In this document: piece after piece, positions 22,535-30,971 of the stretch | Numbering within the stretch: the first letter of the stretch is position 1 | How the letters are laid out: each line of letters starts with the position of its first letter | Assembly: GCA_003583745.1 (NCBI GenBank) | Contig: QXPY01000011.1 | Coordinates: forward strand, 1 to 64,000 | Length of the DNA stretch: 64,000 bases | DNA from: Rhodocyclales bacterium GT-UBC | GTDB lineage: Bacteria; Pseudomonadota; Gammaproteobacteria; Burkholderiales; Rhodocyclaceae | Direction: 5' to 3' | Position numbers and translations under genes: made by a program | The notes under the pieces: generated by a model | What the model saw: only the letters and a program-made list of their open reading frames with translations | Database searches by the model: none | What the model was told of the DNA's origin: nothing

Positions 22535-24056
22535 GGATGTTCCTTCCGGCAAAGACGGCGCGCTGGATCAGCGGCGAGATGCGGTAACGGTCCTCGCCGT
22601 AGCTGGCGCCGAGGTTGGCCAGCACGTCGCGGATGCGGGCGACGCCGACACGGTCGGCCCAGGCCAGCGGGCCGCAGGGGTAATTGACGCCGAGGCGCAT
22701 CGCCGAGTCGGCGCCGCTTTCCGAGCAGACGCCCTGGTTCACCGCGTCGGCCGCTTCGTTGGCGAGCATGGCAACGGTGCGCATGACGGCCAGGCCGGGG
22801 ATGTCGAGAAAGCGCGAGACGGCGAAGCCGGCTGCCTGCAGCAGGCCGACGGCCGCGGCGACGGCGGCCGGTTCGCACTGTTCGGCGGCGGCGACGGCCA
22901 ACCGACTGGCCTTGTTGTAGTCGAGCGCCAGGTCGATCAGCACGGTATTGGCGATGCCGCTGTCGAAGGCGCGTTGCGTGGCGCTGCGGCCGTCGGTGAC
23001 GTAGAGCACGGCGCGGCCGATTTCGGCGATCCGGCCATCGCTGTCCGGGGCGCGGCTGAAGCTGAGGCGGGCCGCTTCCAGCCGGTCGGTCAGGGCTTCG
23101 ACGACGGCCGATTCGCCGTACAGCGTGATGCGTCCGGCCGCGGTCTGCTGGGCTTCGTTTTGCGCCGCCGGGCGAACGGCGCCGTCGCGGTAGTCGTAGA
23201 AGCCGCGGCCGCTCTTCTTGCCGTAGTAGCCGGCATCGACCAGTTCCTGCTGGATCAGCGAGGGCAGGAAGCGCTGGTCGTTGTTGAAGGCGCGCCAGAC
23301 CGAGCTGGTCACGGCGAAATTGACATCGTTGCCGATCATGTCCATCAGCTCGAACGGCCCCATGCGGAAGCCGCCGGCCTCGCGCATCACGGCGTCGATG
23401 GTGGCGTAGTCGGCGGCACCTTCCTGGGCCAGGCGCAGGGCCTCGGCATAGTAGGGGCGGGCGACGCGATTGACGATGAAACCGGGGGTCGATTTGGCAT
23501 GCACCGGCGTCTTGCCCCAGGCGCTCGCCGTGGCGAACAGGGTGGCGGCAACGTCGGGGGCAGTGGCCAGGCCGGAGACGATCTCGACCAGGGCCATCAG
23601 CGGCGCCGGGTTGAAGAAATGCAGGCCGGCCAGGCGCTCGGGATGCTGGAGCGCGGCACCGATGGCGGTGACCGAGATCGACGAGGTATTGGTGCCGAAA
23701 ATGCAGTCGGGGCCGACGATGCTTTCCAGTTCGGCATAGAGCTGCTGCTTGGCGTCGAGCTTCTCGACAATGGCTTCGACGACCAGCGCGCAATCGGCCA
23801 GCTCGCTCAGTTGTTCGACGGCGCACAGGCGCTGGCTGGCCGCTTCGGCCTCAAGGCTGCTGAGCTTGCCTTTTTCGGCCAGGCGGGCGAACTGGGCGCG
23901 GATGCCGGCAACGGCCTGGGCGGCGGCACCCGGCCGGTTGTCGAGCAGCTTGACCGGATGCCCGGCTGCGGCCGCTACCTGGGCGATACCGGCGCCCATC
24001 GCGCCGGTGCCGACCACGGCGACAACCGCCTGTTGGGGAAGGGGGGACTGGCTCAC
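22527..24056 (-). CDS. paaH: PaaH 3-hydroxyadipyl-CoA dehydrogenase
   Basis: 509 residues from a GTG start with GGAGAG nine bases upstream. The N-terminal Rossmann motif GTGAMGAGIAQVAA opens the NAD-binding domain, with NTSSISVTAI and HFFNPAPLMALVEIV as family landmarks; a second 3HCDH domain copy follows, as in the two-module PaaC/PaaH enzymes, where GMGFRMGPFELMDMIG-like segments occur (here EAGGFRMGPFELMDMIGNDV). It oxidises 3-hydroxyadipyl-CoA to 3-oxoadipyl-CoA. Overlap of eight bases with paaI and a five-base gap after paaG indicate one transcript. Confidence 0.93.
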   Translation of the reverse strand: MSQSPLPQQAVVAVVGTGAMGAGIAQVAAAAGHPVKLLDNRPGAAAQAVAGIRAQFARLAEKGKLSSLEAEAASQRLCAVEQLSELADCALVVEAIVEKLDAKQQLYAELESIVGPDCIFGTNTSSISVTAIGAALQHPERLAGLHFFNPAPLMALVEIVSGLATAPDVAATLFATASAWGKTPVHAKSTPGFIVNRVARPYYAEALRLAQEGAADYATIDAVMREAGGFRMGPFELMDMIGNDVNFAVTSSVWRAFNNDQRFLPSLIQQELVDAGYYGKKSGRGFYDYRDGAVRPAAQNEAQQTAAGRITLYGESAVVEALTDRLEAARLSFSRAPDSDGRIAEIGRAVLYVTDGRSATQRAFDSGIANTVLIDLALDYNKASRLAVAAAEQCEPAAVAAAVGLLQAAGFAVSRFLDIPGLAVMRTVAMLANEAADAVNQGVCSESGADSAMRLGVNYPCGPLAWADRVGVARIRDVLANLGASYGEDRYRISPLIQRAVFAGRNIHD

Positions 24057-24060
24057 GCGT

Positions 24061-24855
24061 TCACTCTCCGGTGAATTTCGGCGCGCGTTTTTCCATGAAG
24101 GCCTTGACGCCCTCGGCGTAGTCGGGCGACCAGCCGAGTTCGCGCATGAAGCTGCCTTCGAAGGAAAGTTGTTGTTCCAGCGTATGGCCGGGGGCGGCGT
24201 GCATCGCCTGACGGGTGCGGACCAGTGCCTTGGTCGGCGCAGCGGCCAGTTGCGCGGCAAGCGCATCGACGCGGGCGGCGAACTCGGCATCGGCGACGCA
24301 TTCCCAGATCAGGCCCCAGGCAGCGGCCTTTTCGGCCGGCAGCTTGTCGGCGAGCAGGGCGAGGCCCATGGCGCGGGCCATGCCGACCCGTTGCGGCAGG
24401 AACCAGGTGCCGCCGGTATCGGGAATCAGGCCGATCTTGGAAAAAGCTTGCAGGAAGGACGCCGACTGGGTGGCGAGGCACAGGTCGCAGGCCAGCGCCA
24501 CCGAGGCGCCGGCGCCGGCGGCAATGCCATTGACCGCAGCGATGGTCGGTACGCGCAGGTTCTGCAGGCGCAGGATCAGCGGCTTGTAGTTGGCTTCGAC
24601 GACATTACCGATGTCCGGCATCTTGCCGTCGACCATCGCCATGTCCGGATCGGCCAGGTCCTGGCCGGCGCTGAAGGCGCGGCCGGCGCCGGTCAGCACC
24701 AGGACGCGGATCGACTTGTCGGACTGGATACGGTCGAGTGCGGTGCGCAACTCGGCATGCATGGCGCCAGTGAAGCTGTTCAGCTTGTCGGGGCGGTTCA
24801 GCGTCAGGCGGGCGACGCCGCCTTCGACGGTGAAGAGAATATTTTCAAAGTTCAT
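24061..24855 (-). CDS. paaG: PaaG ring-1,2-epoxyphenylacetyl-CoA isomerase
   Basis: 264 residues, matching E. coli PaaG (262) in length and sequence: LNRPDKLNSFTGAMHAEL, the oxyanion segment GAGRAFSAGQDLADPD, AAVNGIAAGAGASVALACD, FSKIGLIPDTGGTWFLPQ with the catalytic Asp, and the end KRAPKFTGE. In the known pathway it turns the ring epoxide of phenylacetyl-CoA into oxepin-CoA. Its presence is important here: it implies that an epoxide is made although PaaABCDE is not in the window. It lies between paaN and paaH with gaps of 9 and 4 bases. Confidence 0.94.
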   Translation of the reverse strand: MNFENILFTVEGGVARLTLNRPDKLNSFTGAMHAELRTALDRIQSDKSIRVLVLTGAGRAFSAGQDLADPDMAMVDGKMPDIGNVVEANYKPLILRLQNLRVPTIAAVNGIAAGAGASVALACDLCLATQSASFLQAFSKIGLIPDTGGTWFLPQRVGMARAMGLALLADKLPAEKAAAWGLIWECVADAEFAARVDALAAQLAAAPTKALVRTRQAMHAAPGHTLEQQLSFEGSFMRELGWSPDYAEGVKAFMEKRAPKFTGE

Positions 24856-24864
24856 GGCGCAAGC

Positions 24865-26541
24865 TCAGACGTGATAGCGGCGTTGGACGACGACGAAACG
24901 GTTGGCGACGAAGGCGGCGTCGGCGTAGGAGGCGTTGGCCGCCGGGTTGCCGCCGGTGCCGTGGTAGTCGGAATAGGCCGCCGACTGGTTCACGAAGACG
25001 CCGCCGGTCAGGTTGATCGACAGCGCGACCTTGGAACGCAGGGTGGCGCTGGTCATCGCATCGATCACTTCCGGCTTGGTCGAGTAGATGCCGGCGGTGA
25101 GCGCACCGTGGGTGGCGATGATGCGTTCGGAGAGGGCGATGGCGGCAGCGGTGTCGGCGACCTTGACGATGAAGCTGATCGGCCCGAAGCGTTCTTCCAT
25201 GTAGGCATGCTCGTCGGCGGCATCGCAGGCGAGCAGGATCGGCGTCCGCACCGCGGCCTTGGGGAATTCCGGGTTGTCGAGGGCGGTCGAGGCGAGGATG
25301 ACGCGGCCGAGCGTGCCGCTGTTGGCCATCTCGATGCGCTTCAGGGTGTCGGCGGACTGCACGGCGCCGAGTACGGCGAGCGCCACTTCCGGTTTCGACA
25401 GGAAGCCGGAAACTGCCTTGGCGAGATCGGCGCAGACTTCGTCGTAGGACTTGTGGCCGTCTTCGGTGTCGATGCCGCCGGCCGGGACGAAGATGGCCTG
25501 CGAGGTGGTGCACATCTGGCCGGAGTAGAGCGACAGCGTGAAGGCCAGGTTGCGCAGCATCGGCTTGTAGGCCTCGGTCGAGTCGATGACGATGTTGTTG
25601 ACGCCGGCCAGCTCGGCATAGACGCGAGCCTGCCGGCAGTGGTCGATCAGCCATTGGCCGAAGACGTTGCCGCCGGTGAAGTCGATCGACTTGACCGCCG
25701 GGTGGGTGACCAACTTTTGCGTCGCGCTGCGGTCGGCGACGCAGAGGGTGACCAGGTTGGGATCGATGCCGTTTTCGGCAAGCACGGCGCGGATGGTGCG
25801 CACGGTGATGGCGGCCGGCAGGATGGCGTTGCTGTGCGGCTTGACGATGACGGCATTGCCGGTGGACAGCGCGGCGAACAGGCCGGGATAGGTGTTCCAG
25901 GTCGGGAAGGTGCCGCAGCCGACGACGACGCCGACGCCGTGGCCGACGATTTCAAAATGCTTCTTCATGACCAGTGACGGGTTCTTGCCCTGCGGCTTGT
26001 CCCAGACCGTTTCGGCCGGCACGAAGCTTTGTTCGCGCCAGGCATAGGCGACGGCTTCCAGCCCGCGGTCCTGGGCGTGCGGGGCGCCGGCCTGGAAGGC
26101 CATCATCCAGCCCTGGCCGGTGGTCATCATCACGGCGTGGGCGATTTCGAAGCTTTGCTTGTTCAGGCGATCGAGGATTTCCAGGCAGATGCCGGTGCGC
26201 CCGGCGGCGCCGGCTTTTTGCCAGCCGACCATGGCGGCCTGGCCGGCGGCGATCAGGGCTTCGTGATCGCAGACCGGGTAGCGCACGCCGAGGTCGATGC
26301 CATAAGGAGATTGTTCACCGCCGACCCAGCCGGCATCGCCGGCCAGCTGGCCGGGCTGCTCCAGCGCGAAGGCCTTGCCGAGGTGGGCTTCGAAAGCCTG
26401 CTTGCCGTCATCGGCGGCGCTTTCGCCATAGGTCTTCGGACTCGGCATTTCATTGTAGGCGGACCAGTAGCCACGGGTTTGGATGGCGTTCATTGCGCCG
26501 TCCAGCGTGGCGCGGTGTTTCTCCAGCAGGGGGTGGGACAT
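24865..26541 (-). CDS. paaN: PaaN-type aldehyde dehydrogenase
   Basis: 558 residues from the ATG at 26541 with an ideal AAGGAGATAAGG before it. It starts MSHPLLEKHRATLDGAMNAI and contains the aldehyde dehydrogenase catalytic Cys in SGQMCTTSQAIFVPAGG and the general-base Glu in YAELAGVNNIVI; nucleotide-fold segments include VGHGVGVVVGCGTFPTWN. The length and sequence fit the phenylacetate protein PaaN group (about 550 residues) rather than PaaZ (about 680), since the C-terminal MaoC-type hydratase domain of PaaZ is missing. It probably oxidises the ring-opened semialdehyde. It is the first gene of the minus-strand catabolic operon. Confidence 0.92.
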   Translation of the reverse strand: MSHPLLEKHRATLDGAMNAIQTRGYWSAYNEMPSPKTYGESAADDGKQAFEAHLGKAFALEQPGQLAGDAGWVGGEQSPYGIDLGVRYPVCDHEALIAAGQAAMVGWQKAGAAGRTGICLEILDRLNKQSFEIAHAVMMTTGQGWMMAFQAGAPHAQDRGLEAVAYAWREQSFVPAETVWDKPQGKNPSLVMKKHFEIVGHGVGVVVGCGTFPTWNTYPGLFAALSTGNAVIVKPHSNAILPAAITVRTIRAVLAENGIDPNLVTLCVADRSATQKLVTHPAVKSIDFTGGNVFGQWLIDHCRQARVYAELAGVNNIVIDSTEAYKPMLRNLAFTLSLYSGQMCTTSQAIFVPAGGIDTEDGHKSYDEVCADLAKAVSGFLSKPEVALAVLGAVQSADTLKRIEMANSGTLGRVILASTALDNPEFPKAAVRTPILLACDAADEHAYMEERFGPISFIVKVADTAAAIALSERIIATHGALTAGIYSTKPEVIDAMTSATLRSKVALSINLTGGVFVNQSAAYSDYHGTGGNPAANASYADAAFVANRFVVVQRRYHV

Positions 26542-26601
26542 CCTTATCTCCTTGTCGGTTTTTCTTGAGACGTATGCACGTGCTGCATCGATCTGCATAC
26601 A

Positions 26602-26641
26602 CGATACGAATTATGTTTTTAAAAGTCAAACAAAAGTATCG
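26602..26641. promoter_or_regulatory. Operator plus promoter for paaN (minus strand)
   Basis: On the minus strand GATAC, 28 bp, GTATC; TTGACT followed by 17 bp and TATCGT fits a sigma70 promoter nested in it, the -10 overlapping the downstream half site. The layout mirrors the second copy at 26799-26836. The surrounding gap 26542-26911 is 370 bp, very AT-rich, with no gene. Confidence 0.65.
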
Positions 26642-26797
26642 TAAAAAAATTCAATTTTAGACGTTATGTTTAGCGAAACAAGTTACGGTGTTTTATTTTT
26701 TCTGTTGAAAAACAAGTAAATATGATTTTTTGGCTGGCTGGTTGTTGGTGCGTGTTTCGAAATGAGAAATTTGTTCCGAAAAAATTCTCAGTCAATG

Positions 26798-26840
26798 CGA
26801 TACAAAAAATGTTGACAGTAGGTGTTGTAACGTATCATTA
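26798..26840. promoter_or_regulatory. Operator plus promoter for the diiron oxygenase operon
   Basis: GATAC, 28 bp, GTATC on the plus strand, with TTGACA at 26812-26817 between the halves and TATCAT at 26833-26838 overlapping the right half (15-bp spacer, short but usable with activator or alternative -10 placement). ATACAAAAAAT and GTATCATTA are also present before paaX. Confidence 0.65.
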
Positions 26841-26911
26841 TTCGATCAACGTCATCCGGGCGACCGGGTGAGGTGACAACCTGACGAAGCATTCCCACCC
26901 GAGGAGGAGAT

Positions 26912-27940
26912 ATGGCAAGCAACAAGGAACGTTTTTCTGACAAGATGGAATTCCCGCCGGCGATCGAGCAACCGAACGTCTATCCGCTGTCCTGGAACAG
27001 CAAGACCAAGAAACTGCAGGAAGTCTGGGAAGCCGCCCGTCGCGAGGACTGGGACCCGGAGAAGTTGCCCTGGGATACGCTGGACGTCGATAGCTACACC
27101 TGGGAAGAGCGCGAATCCATCGCTTACTGGTGGAGCCTGCTGTCGGTGTTCGATGCCTCGGCCCCGCCGGTTTTCGCCGAAGCCCTGATCAAGACCTATG
27201 AAGTGCATGAGGAAGATCCGGTCCGCAAGTGCTTCTTCTCGGTCACCCGCGACGAGCAGAACCACGAAATCATGTGCGGCCTGGCCATCACCAAGCTGCT
27301 CAATCATCCGGACCCGATCACCTACCAGCCGAAGACCGAGCTCGGCAAGCGCCTGCAGAAGAACGTGCAGTGGCTGTACTTCAACGGTGCCCGCTACTGG
27401 AACGGCTACAAGCAGGCCGTGCCGAAATACGACCTGGCGGTGCTGTTCAGCTCCTTCCTGATGGGCGAGATCGCTGCCGCGACGATCTTCAAGCAGATGT
27501 ACGACAACTCCCGCGAAGCCGTCTTCAAGGAAGGCTTCAAGAACATCGGCCGCGATGAAGGCCGCCACATGGCGATCTGCATGGCGGTGATGGAGCGTGA
27601 CTATCCGGGTCTCAAGGAAGAAACCAAGGCGGTGGTTACCAAGCAGATCCGCGCCGGCTACCTGTTCCTGTCCGCCGTGCTGTTCGAGCCGCCGATGGAA
27701 TTCTGGGACCTGCCGGATGACTTCATCGCCAACCAGCGTGAGGCCGAGGAAGTCGCCCGCGGTGCCGGCTTCGGCATCCCGAGCTACGAGGCCAAGCTGG
27801 AAAACTGGAAGAACGCGATGATCAACCTGAAGGGCGTGCTGGACCGCTACAACATTCCGTTCCCGGCCATTCCGGAGGTCGGCATCACCGGCCAGGAAGT
27901 CAGCGACGTCGATCTGGACGACATCATCCCGGTCTTCTGA
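26912..27940 (+). CDS. Single-subunit ferritin-like diiron oxygenase, candidate ring epoxidase
   Basis: 342 residues after a strong GAGGAGGAG ribosome site. The four-helix diiron set is complete in the order seen in R2/monooxygenase proteins: Glu90 (FAEALIK), E115-x-x-H118 (RDEQNHEIM), Glu186 (LMGEIAAATIF) and E216-x-x-H219 (RDEGRHMAI). It does not resemble PaaA, BoxB or AurF in the motifs I can compare, and there is no signal peptide. The next gene is a matching reductase, and both are divergent from paaN under a shared operator type. PaaG and PaaN need an epoxide-forming oxygenase, and PaaABCDE is not in the window, so I infer an aryl-acetyl-CoA epoxidase or ring hydroxylase. Substrate and reaction are unproven. 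Confidence 0.8.
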   Translation: MASNKERFSDKMEFPPAIEQPNVYPLSWNSKTKKLQEVWEAARREDWDPEKLPWDTLDVDSYTWEERESIAYWWSLLSVFDASAPPVFAEALIKTYEVHEEDPVRKCFFSVTRDEQNHEIMCGLAITKLLNHPDPITYQPKTELGKRLQKNVQWLYFNGARYWNGYKQAVPKYDLAVLFSSFLMGEIAAATIFKQMYDNSREAVFKEGFKNIGRDEGRHMAICMAVMERDYPGLKEETKAVVTKQIRAGYLFLSAVLFEPPMEFWDLPDDFIANQREAEEVARGAGFGIPSYEAKLENWKNAMINLKGVLDRYNIPFPAIPEVGITGQEVSDVDLDDIIPVF

Positions 27941-28040
27941 TCCGGGTCAGCAATTTGCAGTGATTGCTTCGGCCGGCGCTCCGCAAGGGACGCCGGCCTT
28001 GCCGCAACAGAGACACATTAAAACAGAGAGGAAGACAACA

Positions 28041-29090
28041 ATGGCTCGCATCATCATGCAACCCTCCGGCAAGTCGGTCGATTGCGCCTACGGCGACACC
28101 GTGCTGATGGCCCTGGAAAAGGCCGGCTACGCACTCCCCAACAACTGCCGCGCCGGTGCCTGCGGCGAATGCAAGGTCAAGGTCACGTCCGGCCAGTTCG
28201 ACCAGGGCATGGTGCTCGACATGGCCCTGTCGCAGGACGAGCGCAAACAGGGCTTCGGCCTGATGTGCATGGCCAAGCCGATTTCGGAAGAGATCACCAT
28301 CGAGTGGGGCACCGAAGATGCGAAGCCGAAACTGTTTCCGCCCCGCGAGGACGCCTTGTTCGTCGTCATCGACAAGAAGCGGATTGCCGCCCGTGTCGTC
28401 GAGCTGCGCTTGCGCCCGGTCGGCCAGCCGATCCGCTACTGGCCCGGCCAGTACGTGACGCTGGGCAACCCGCGGGCCGACGTGCCGGCCCGCGCCTATT
28501 CGATTTCCAACGCACCGCGCCCGGATGGCGAGCTGGTGCTGCAGGTGGCGCGCGCCGAAGGCGGCGTGACCAGCAACTGGGTGCATGATCAGTTGAATGT
28601 CGGTGACAGCGTCAAGCTGTCCGGCGCTTACGGTACCTTCATCGGCGACCCCTCGGTCGATACGCCGGTGCTTTGCCTGGCCGCCGGTACCGGCCTGGCA
28701 CCCGTTCTGGCACTGGCCGAAGCCGCCTTGCGCCGGGGCTTCAAGAAGCCGGTGACGATGGTCTTCTCGGCGCGGACCAAGGACGACGTCTATAGCCAGG
28801 GGATGATGGCCTGGTGGCGCACCAAGCATCGCAATTTCGACTACAAGGTGACGCTCACCCGCGAGCAGCAGGAAGGCTTCCTGCATGGCCGGATCGATGT
28901 CGTGCTGCCGCAGCTGTTCAAAGACTTGTCGAAGCACACGATCTTTGCCGCCGGCAGCCCGGAGTTCGTCGATACCTGCGTCGCCGCCGTCAAGCAGTTG
29001 GGGGCGCTGGACGAGCTGATCCATACCGAGGGCTTTTTCGCCCAGCAGGAACCGGTGGTGGCCGACGAGGCGCATCTGCTGGCCAAGTAG
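28041..29090 (+). CDS. [2Fe-2S]/FAD oxygenase reductase
   Basis: 349 residues from the ATG preceded by GAGAGGAAG. Residues 1-95 are a plant-type ferredoxin with Cys36, Cys41, Cys44 (NNCRAGACGECK) and Cys76 (LMCMA). Then a ferredoxin-NADP-reductase module: FAD-binding RAYSISNAP at about residue 153 and the NAD(P) segment CLAAGTGLAPVLAL at about 213. The ferredoxin domain is N-terminal, as in soluble methane or toluene/phenol monooxygenase reductases, whereas PaaE carries it at the C-terminus. It should deliver electrons from NAD(P)H to the diiron protein encoded 100 bases upstream on the same transcript. Confidence 0.9.
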   Translation: MARIIMQPSGKSVDCAYGDTVLMALEKAGYALPNNCRAGACGECKVKVTSGQFDQGMVLDMALSQDERKQGFGLMCMAKPISEEITIEWGTEDAKPKLFPPREDALFVVIDKKRIAARVVELRLRPVGQPIRYWPGQYVTLGNPRADVPARAYSISNAPRPDGELVLQVARAEGGVTSNWVHDQLNVGDSVKLSGAYGTFIGDPSVDTPVLCLAAGTGLAPVLALAEAALRRGFKKPVTMVFSARTKDDVYSQGMMAWWRTKHRNFDYKVTLTREQQEGFLHGRIDVVLPQLFKDLSKHTIFAAGSPEFVDTCVAAVKQLGALDELIHTEGFFAQQEPVVADEAHLLAK

Positions 29091-29127
29091 GCGGCGCAGC
29101 CCGATAAAAACAATGGACGGAGACGAT

Positions 29128-29166
29128 ATGTACAACGATTACGCGGCAGGGGGCGAGCCATGCTAG
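29128..29166 (+). CDS. 12-codon leader ORF coupled to livH
   Basis: ATG at 29128 with GGAG upstream encodes MYNDYAAGGEPC and stops inside the livH start (CCATGCTAG). Like the leader before paaJ, it places a good start upstream of a gene with little ribosome site of its own. It may simply be chance. Confidence 0.35.
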   Translation: MYNDYAAGGEPC

Positions 29167-30035
29167 CCCAGTTCCTGCAATTCCTCTTTTCCGGCATCAC
29201 GGTCGGTGCCACCTATGCGCTGGCCGCGCTCGGCTTCACGCTGATCTACAACGCCAGCAACGTGATCAACTTCGCCCAGGGCGAATTCATCATGCTCGGC
29301 GGCATGCTGGCGGTGGTGTTCACCCAGTCCGGCCTGCCCTTGCCGGCGGCCCTGGCGCTGGCCATCGTGATTCCCGCCATGGTCGGCGTGGTCATCGAAA
29401 AGCTGGCCATCGAGCCGGTCAAGGGCGCCGAAACGGTGACCCTGATCATCATCACCATCGGTGCCTCGCTGGTCATCCGCGGCCTGACCGCCGTCTTTCT
29501 CGGCAAGGGCACGCACGGCCTGCCGGCCTTTTCGGGCGAGACGCCGATCGAGATCCTGGGTGCGACGCTGCTGCCGCAAAGCCTGTGGGTGCTTGGCGTC
29601 ACCGCGCTGGTCGTCGTCGCGCTGTGGTATTTCTTCAATCGCACCCTGCACGGCAAGGCCATGCTGGCGACTTCCTACAATCGGCTGGCGGCCGAACTGG
29701 TCGGCATCAATACCTCGTGGGTGCTGTTCATGAGCTTCGCGATGTCGGCGGCGCTCGGTGCGCTGGGCGGCATCCTGCTGACACCGATCACCATGACCTC
29801 CTACGACGTCGGGATCATGCTCGGTCTCAAGGGCTTCGTCGCCGCCGTGCTCGGCGGGCTGGGCAACGGCCTCGGCGCCGTGGTCGGCGGCTTGCTGGTC
29901 GGCATCCTGGAAGCGATGGGGGCGGGCTACATTTCGTCGGCCTACAAGGATGCGATTCCCTTCGTGCTCATCCTGTTCATCCTCTTCTTCATGCCGCGCG
30001 GCCTGTTCGGCGGCAAATCGACGGATCGGGTCTGA
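29160..30035 (+). CDS. livH: Branched-chain-type ABC permease LivH
   Basis: 291 residues with about eight hydrophobic segments. Family landmarks are GATYALAALGFTLIYNASNVINFAQGEFIMLGGM at the start, and the ABC-interaction loop ending in LGGILLTPITMTSYDVGIMLGLKGFVAAVLGGLGNGLGAVVGG. It forms the inner-membrane channel with LivM. The gene follows the oxygenase reductase on the same strand and precedes livM by one base. In combination with two periplasmic binding proteins of the cluster it probably imports an aryl acid rather than amino acids, by context only. Confidence 0.92.
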   Translation: MLAQFLQFLFSGITVGATYALAALGFTLIYNASNVINFAQGEFIMLGGMLAVVFTQSGLPLPAALALAIVIPAMVGVVIEKLAIEPVKGAETVTLIIITIGASLVIRGLTAVFLGKGTHGLPAFSGETPIEILGATLLPQSLWVLGVTALVVVALWYFFNRTLHGKAMLATSYNRLAAELVGINTSWVLFMSFAMSAALGALGGILLTPITMTSYDVGIMLGLKGFVAAVLGGLGNGLGAVVGGLLVGILEAMGAGYISSAYKDAIPFVLILFILFFMPRGLFGGKSTDRV

Positions 30036-30036
30036 C

Positions 30037-30969
30037 ATGCAAAAGAACGTCTACAAGGGCCTCTATCTGGTCATCGCCATCCTGCTGGTGCTGCCTTTCG
30101 TGCTGCCCAACAGTTTTTATCTCGATCTGGCCATCCGCATGGCGATCAATGCCGTGATCGTCCTCGGCCTGAATCTGCTGATCGGCTTTGCCGGCCAGAT
30201 CAGCCTCGGCCATGCCGGCTTCCTCGGTATCGGGGCCTATGCCTCGGCGGTGCTGCCGACGCATTTCGGCTGGCATCCGCTGCTCGCCATGGCAGCGGGG
30301 GCGGTCGCCACCGGCATCCTGGCGGCGCTGGTGGCCCGGCCGATCTTCAAGCTCAAAGGCAACTACCTGGCGATGGCAACGCTTGGCCTTGGCATCATCA
30401 TCAGCATCGCCCTGCGCAACGAGGCGCAATGGACGGGCGGGCCGGACGGCATGCCGGTGCCGGCGATGGGCCTGTTCGGCTTCGAGCTGAGCAACGACAA
30501 GCAGTGGTACTGGGTGGTGGCCTTGCTGCTCTCGGTGTCGGTCTGGGCCTCGCTGAACCTGATCGACTCGCCTTTCGGCCGCGCCTTGCGGGCGCTGCAT
30601 GGCTCGGAAGTCGCCTCGCAGGTAGTCGGTGTCGATGTCGTGCGCTACAAGGTGGCGATCTTCGTCATGTCGGCCGTCTTCGCCAGCCTGATGGGCAGCG
30701 TCACGGCGCATTACGTCGGCTTCGTCAGCCCCAATTTCGCCGACTTCTTCCATTCCATCGAACTGGTCACCATGGTGGTGATCGGCGGCATGGCATCGGT
30801 CTACGGCTCGCTGGTCGGGGCCGTGCTGCTCACCGCGCTGCCGCAGGCGCTGGCCACCTTCGAAGGTTGGGAAACGGTGGTCTTCGGCAGCATCCTGATG
30901 CTGTCGATGATCTTCATGCCCAAGGGCCTGGTGCCGACGCTGGCGGCGAAATTCGGGAAGGAGGGCTGA
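30037..30969 (+). CDS. livM: Branched-chain-type ABC permease LivM
   Basis: 310 residues from MQKNVYKGLYL; the start one base after the livH stop agrees with the operon layout. Hydrophobic segments throughout, with LGLNLLIGFAGQISLGHAGFLGIGAYASAVL and the conserved coupling loop LRALHGSEVASQVVGVDVVRYKVAIFVMSAVFASLMGSV. Length is normal for LivM. It pairs with LivH; livG starts two bases after its stop codon. Confidence 0.92.
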   Translation: MQKNVYKGLYLVIAILLVLPFVLPNSFYLDLAIRMAINAVIVLGLNLLIGFAGQISLGHAGFLGIGAYASAVLPTHFGWHPLLAMAAGAVATGILAALVARPIFKLKGNYLAMATLGLGIIISIALRNEAQWTGGPDGMPVPAMGLFGFELSNDKQWYWVVALLLSVSVWASLNLIDSPFGRALRALHGSEVASQVVGVDVVRYKVAIFVMSAVFASLMGSVTAHYVGFVSPNFADFFHSIELVTMVVIGGMASVYGSLVGAVLLTALPQALATFEGWETVVFGSILMLSMIFMPKGLVPTLAAKFGKEG

Positions 30970-30971
30970 GC

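Noticed and set aside
18305-23000. Long plus-strand ORFs opposite the paa genes
   Set aside because: Antisense shadows of high-GC genes; the minus-strand proteins carry clear catalytic motifs.
26912-27940. Diiron protein as ribonucleotide reductase small subunit
   Set aside because: No large subunit is nearby, the neighbour is an oxygenase-type reductase, and the context is aromatic catabolism; the radical Tyr region of R2 could not be recognised.
26912-27940. Diiron protein as BoxB (benzoyl-CoA epoxidase)
   Set aside because: BoxB is about 475 residues with different flanking motifs, and BoxA has two 4Fe-4S clusters, unlike the reductase here.
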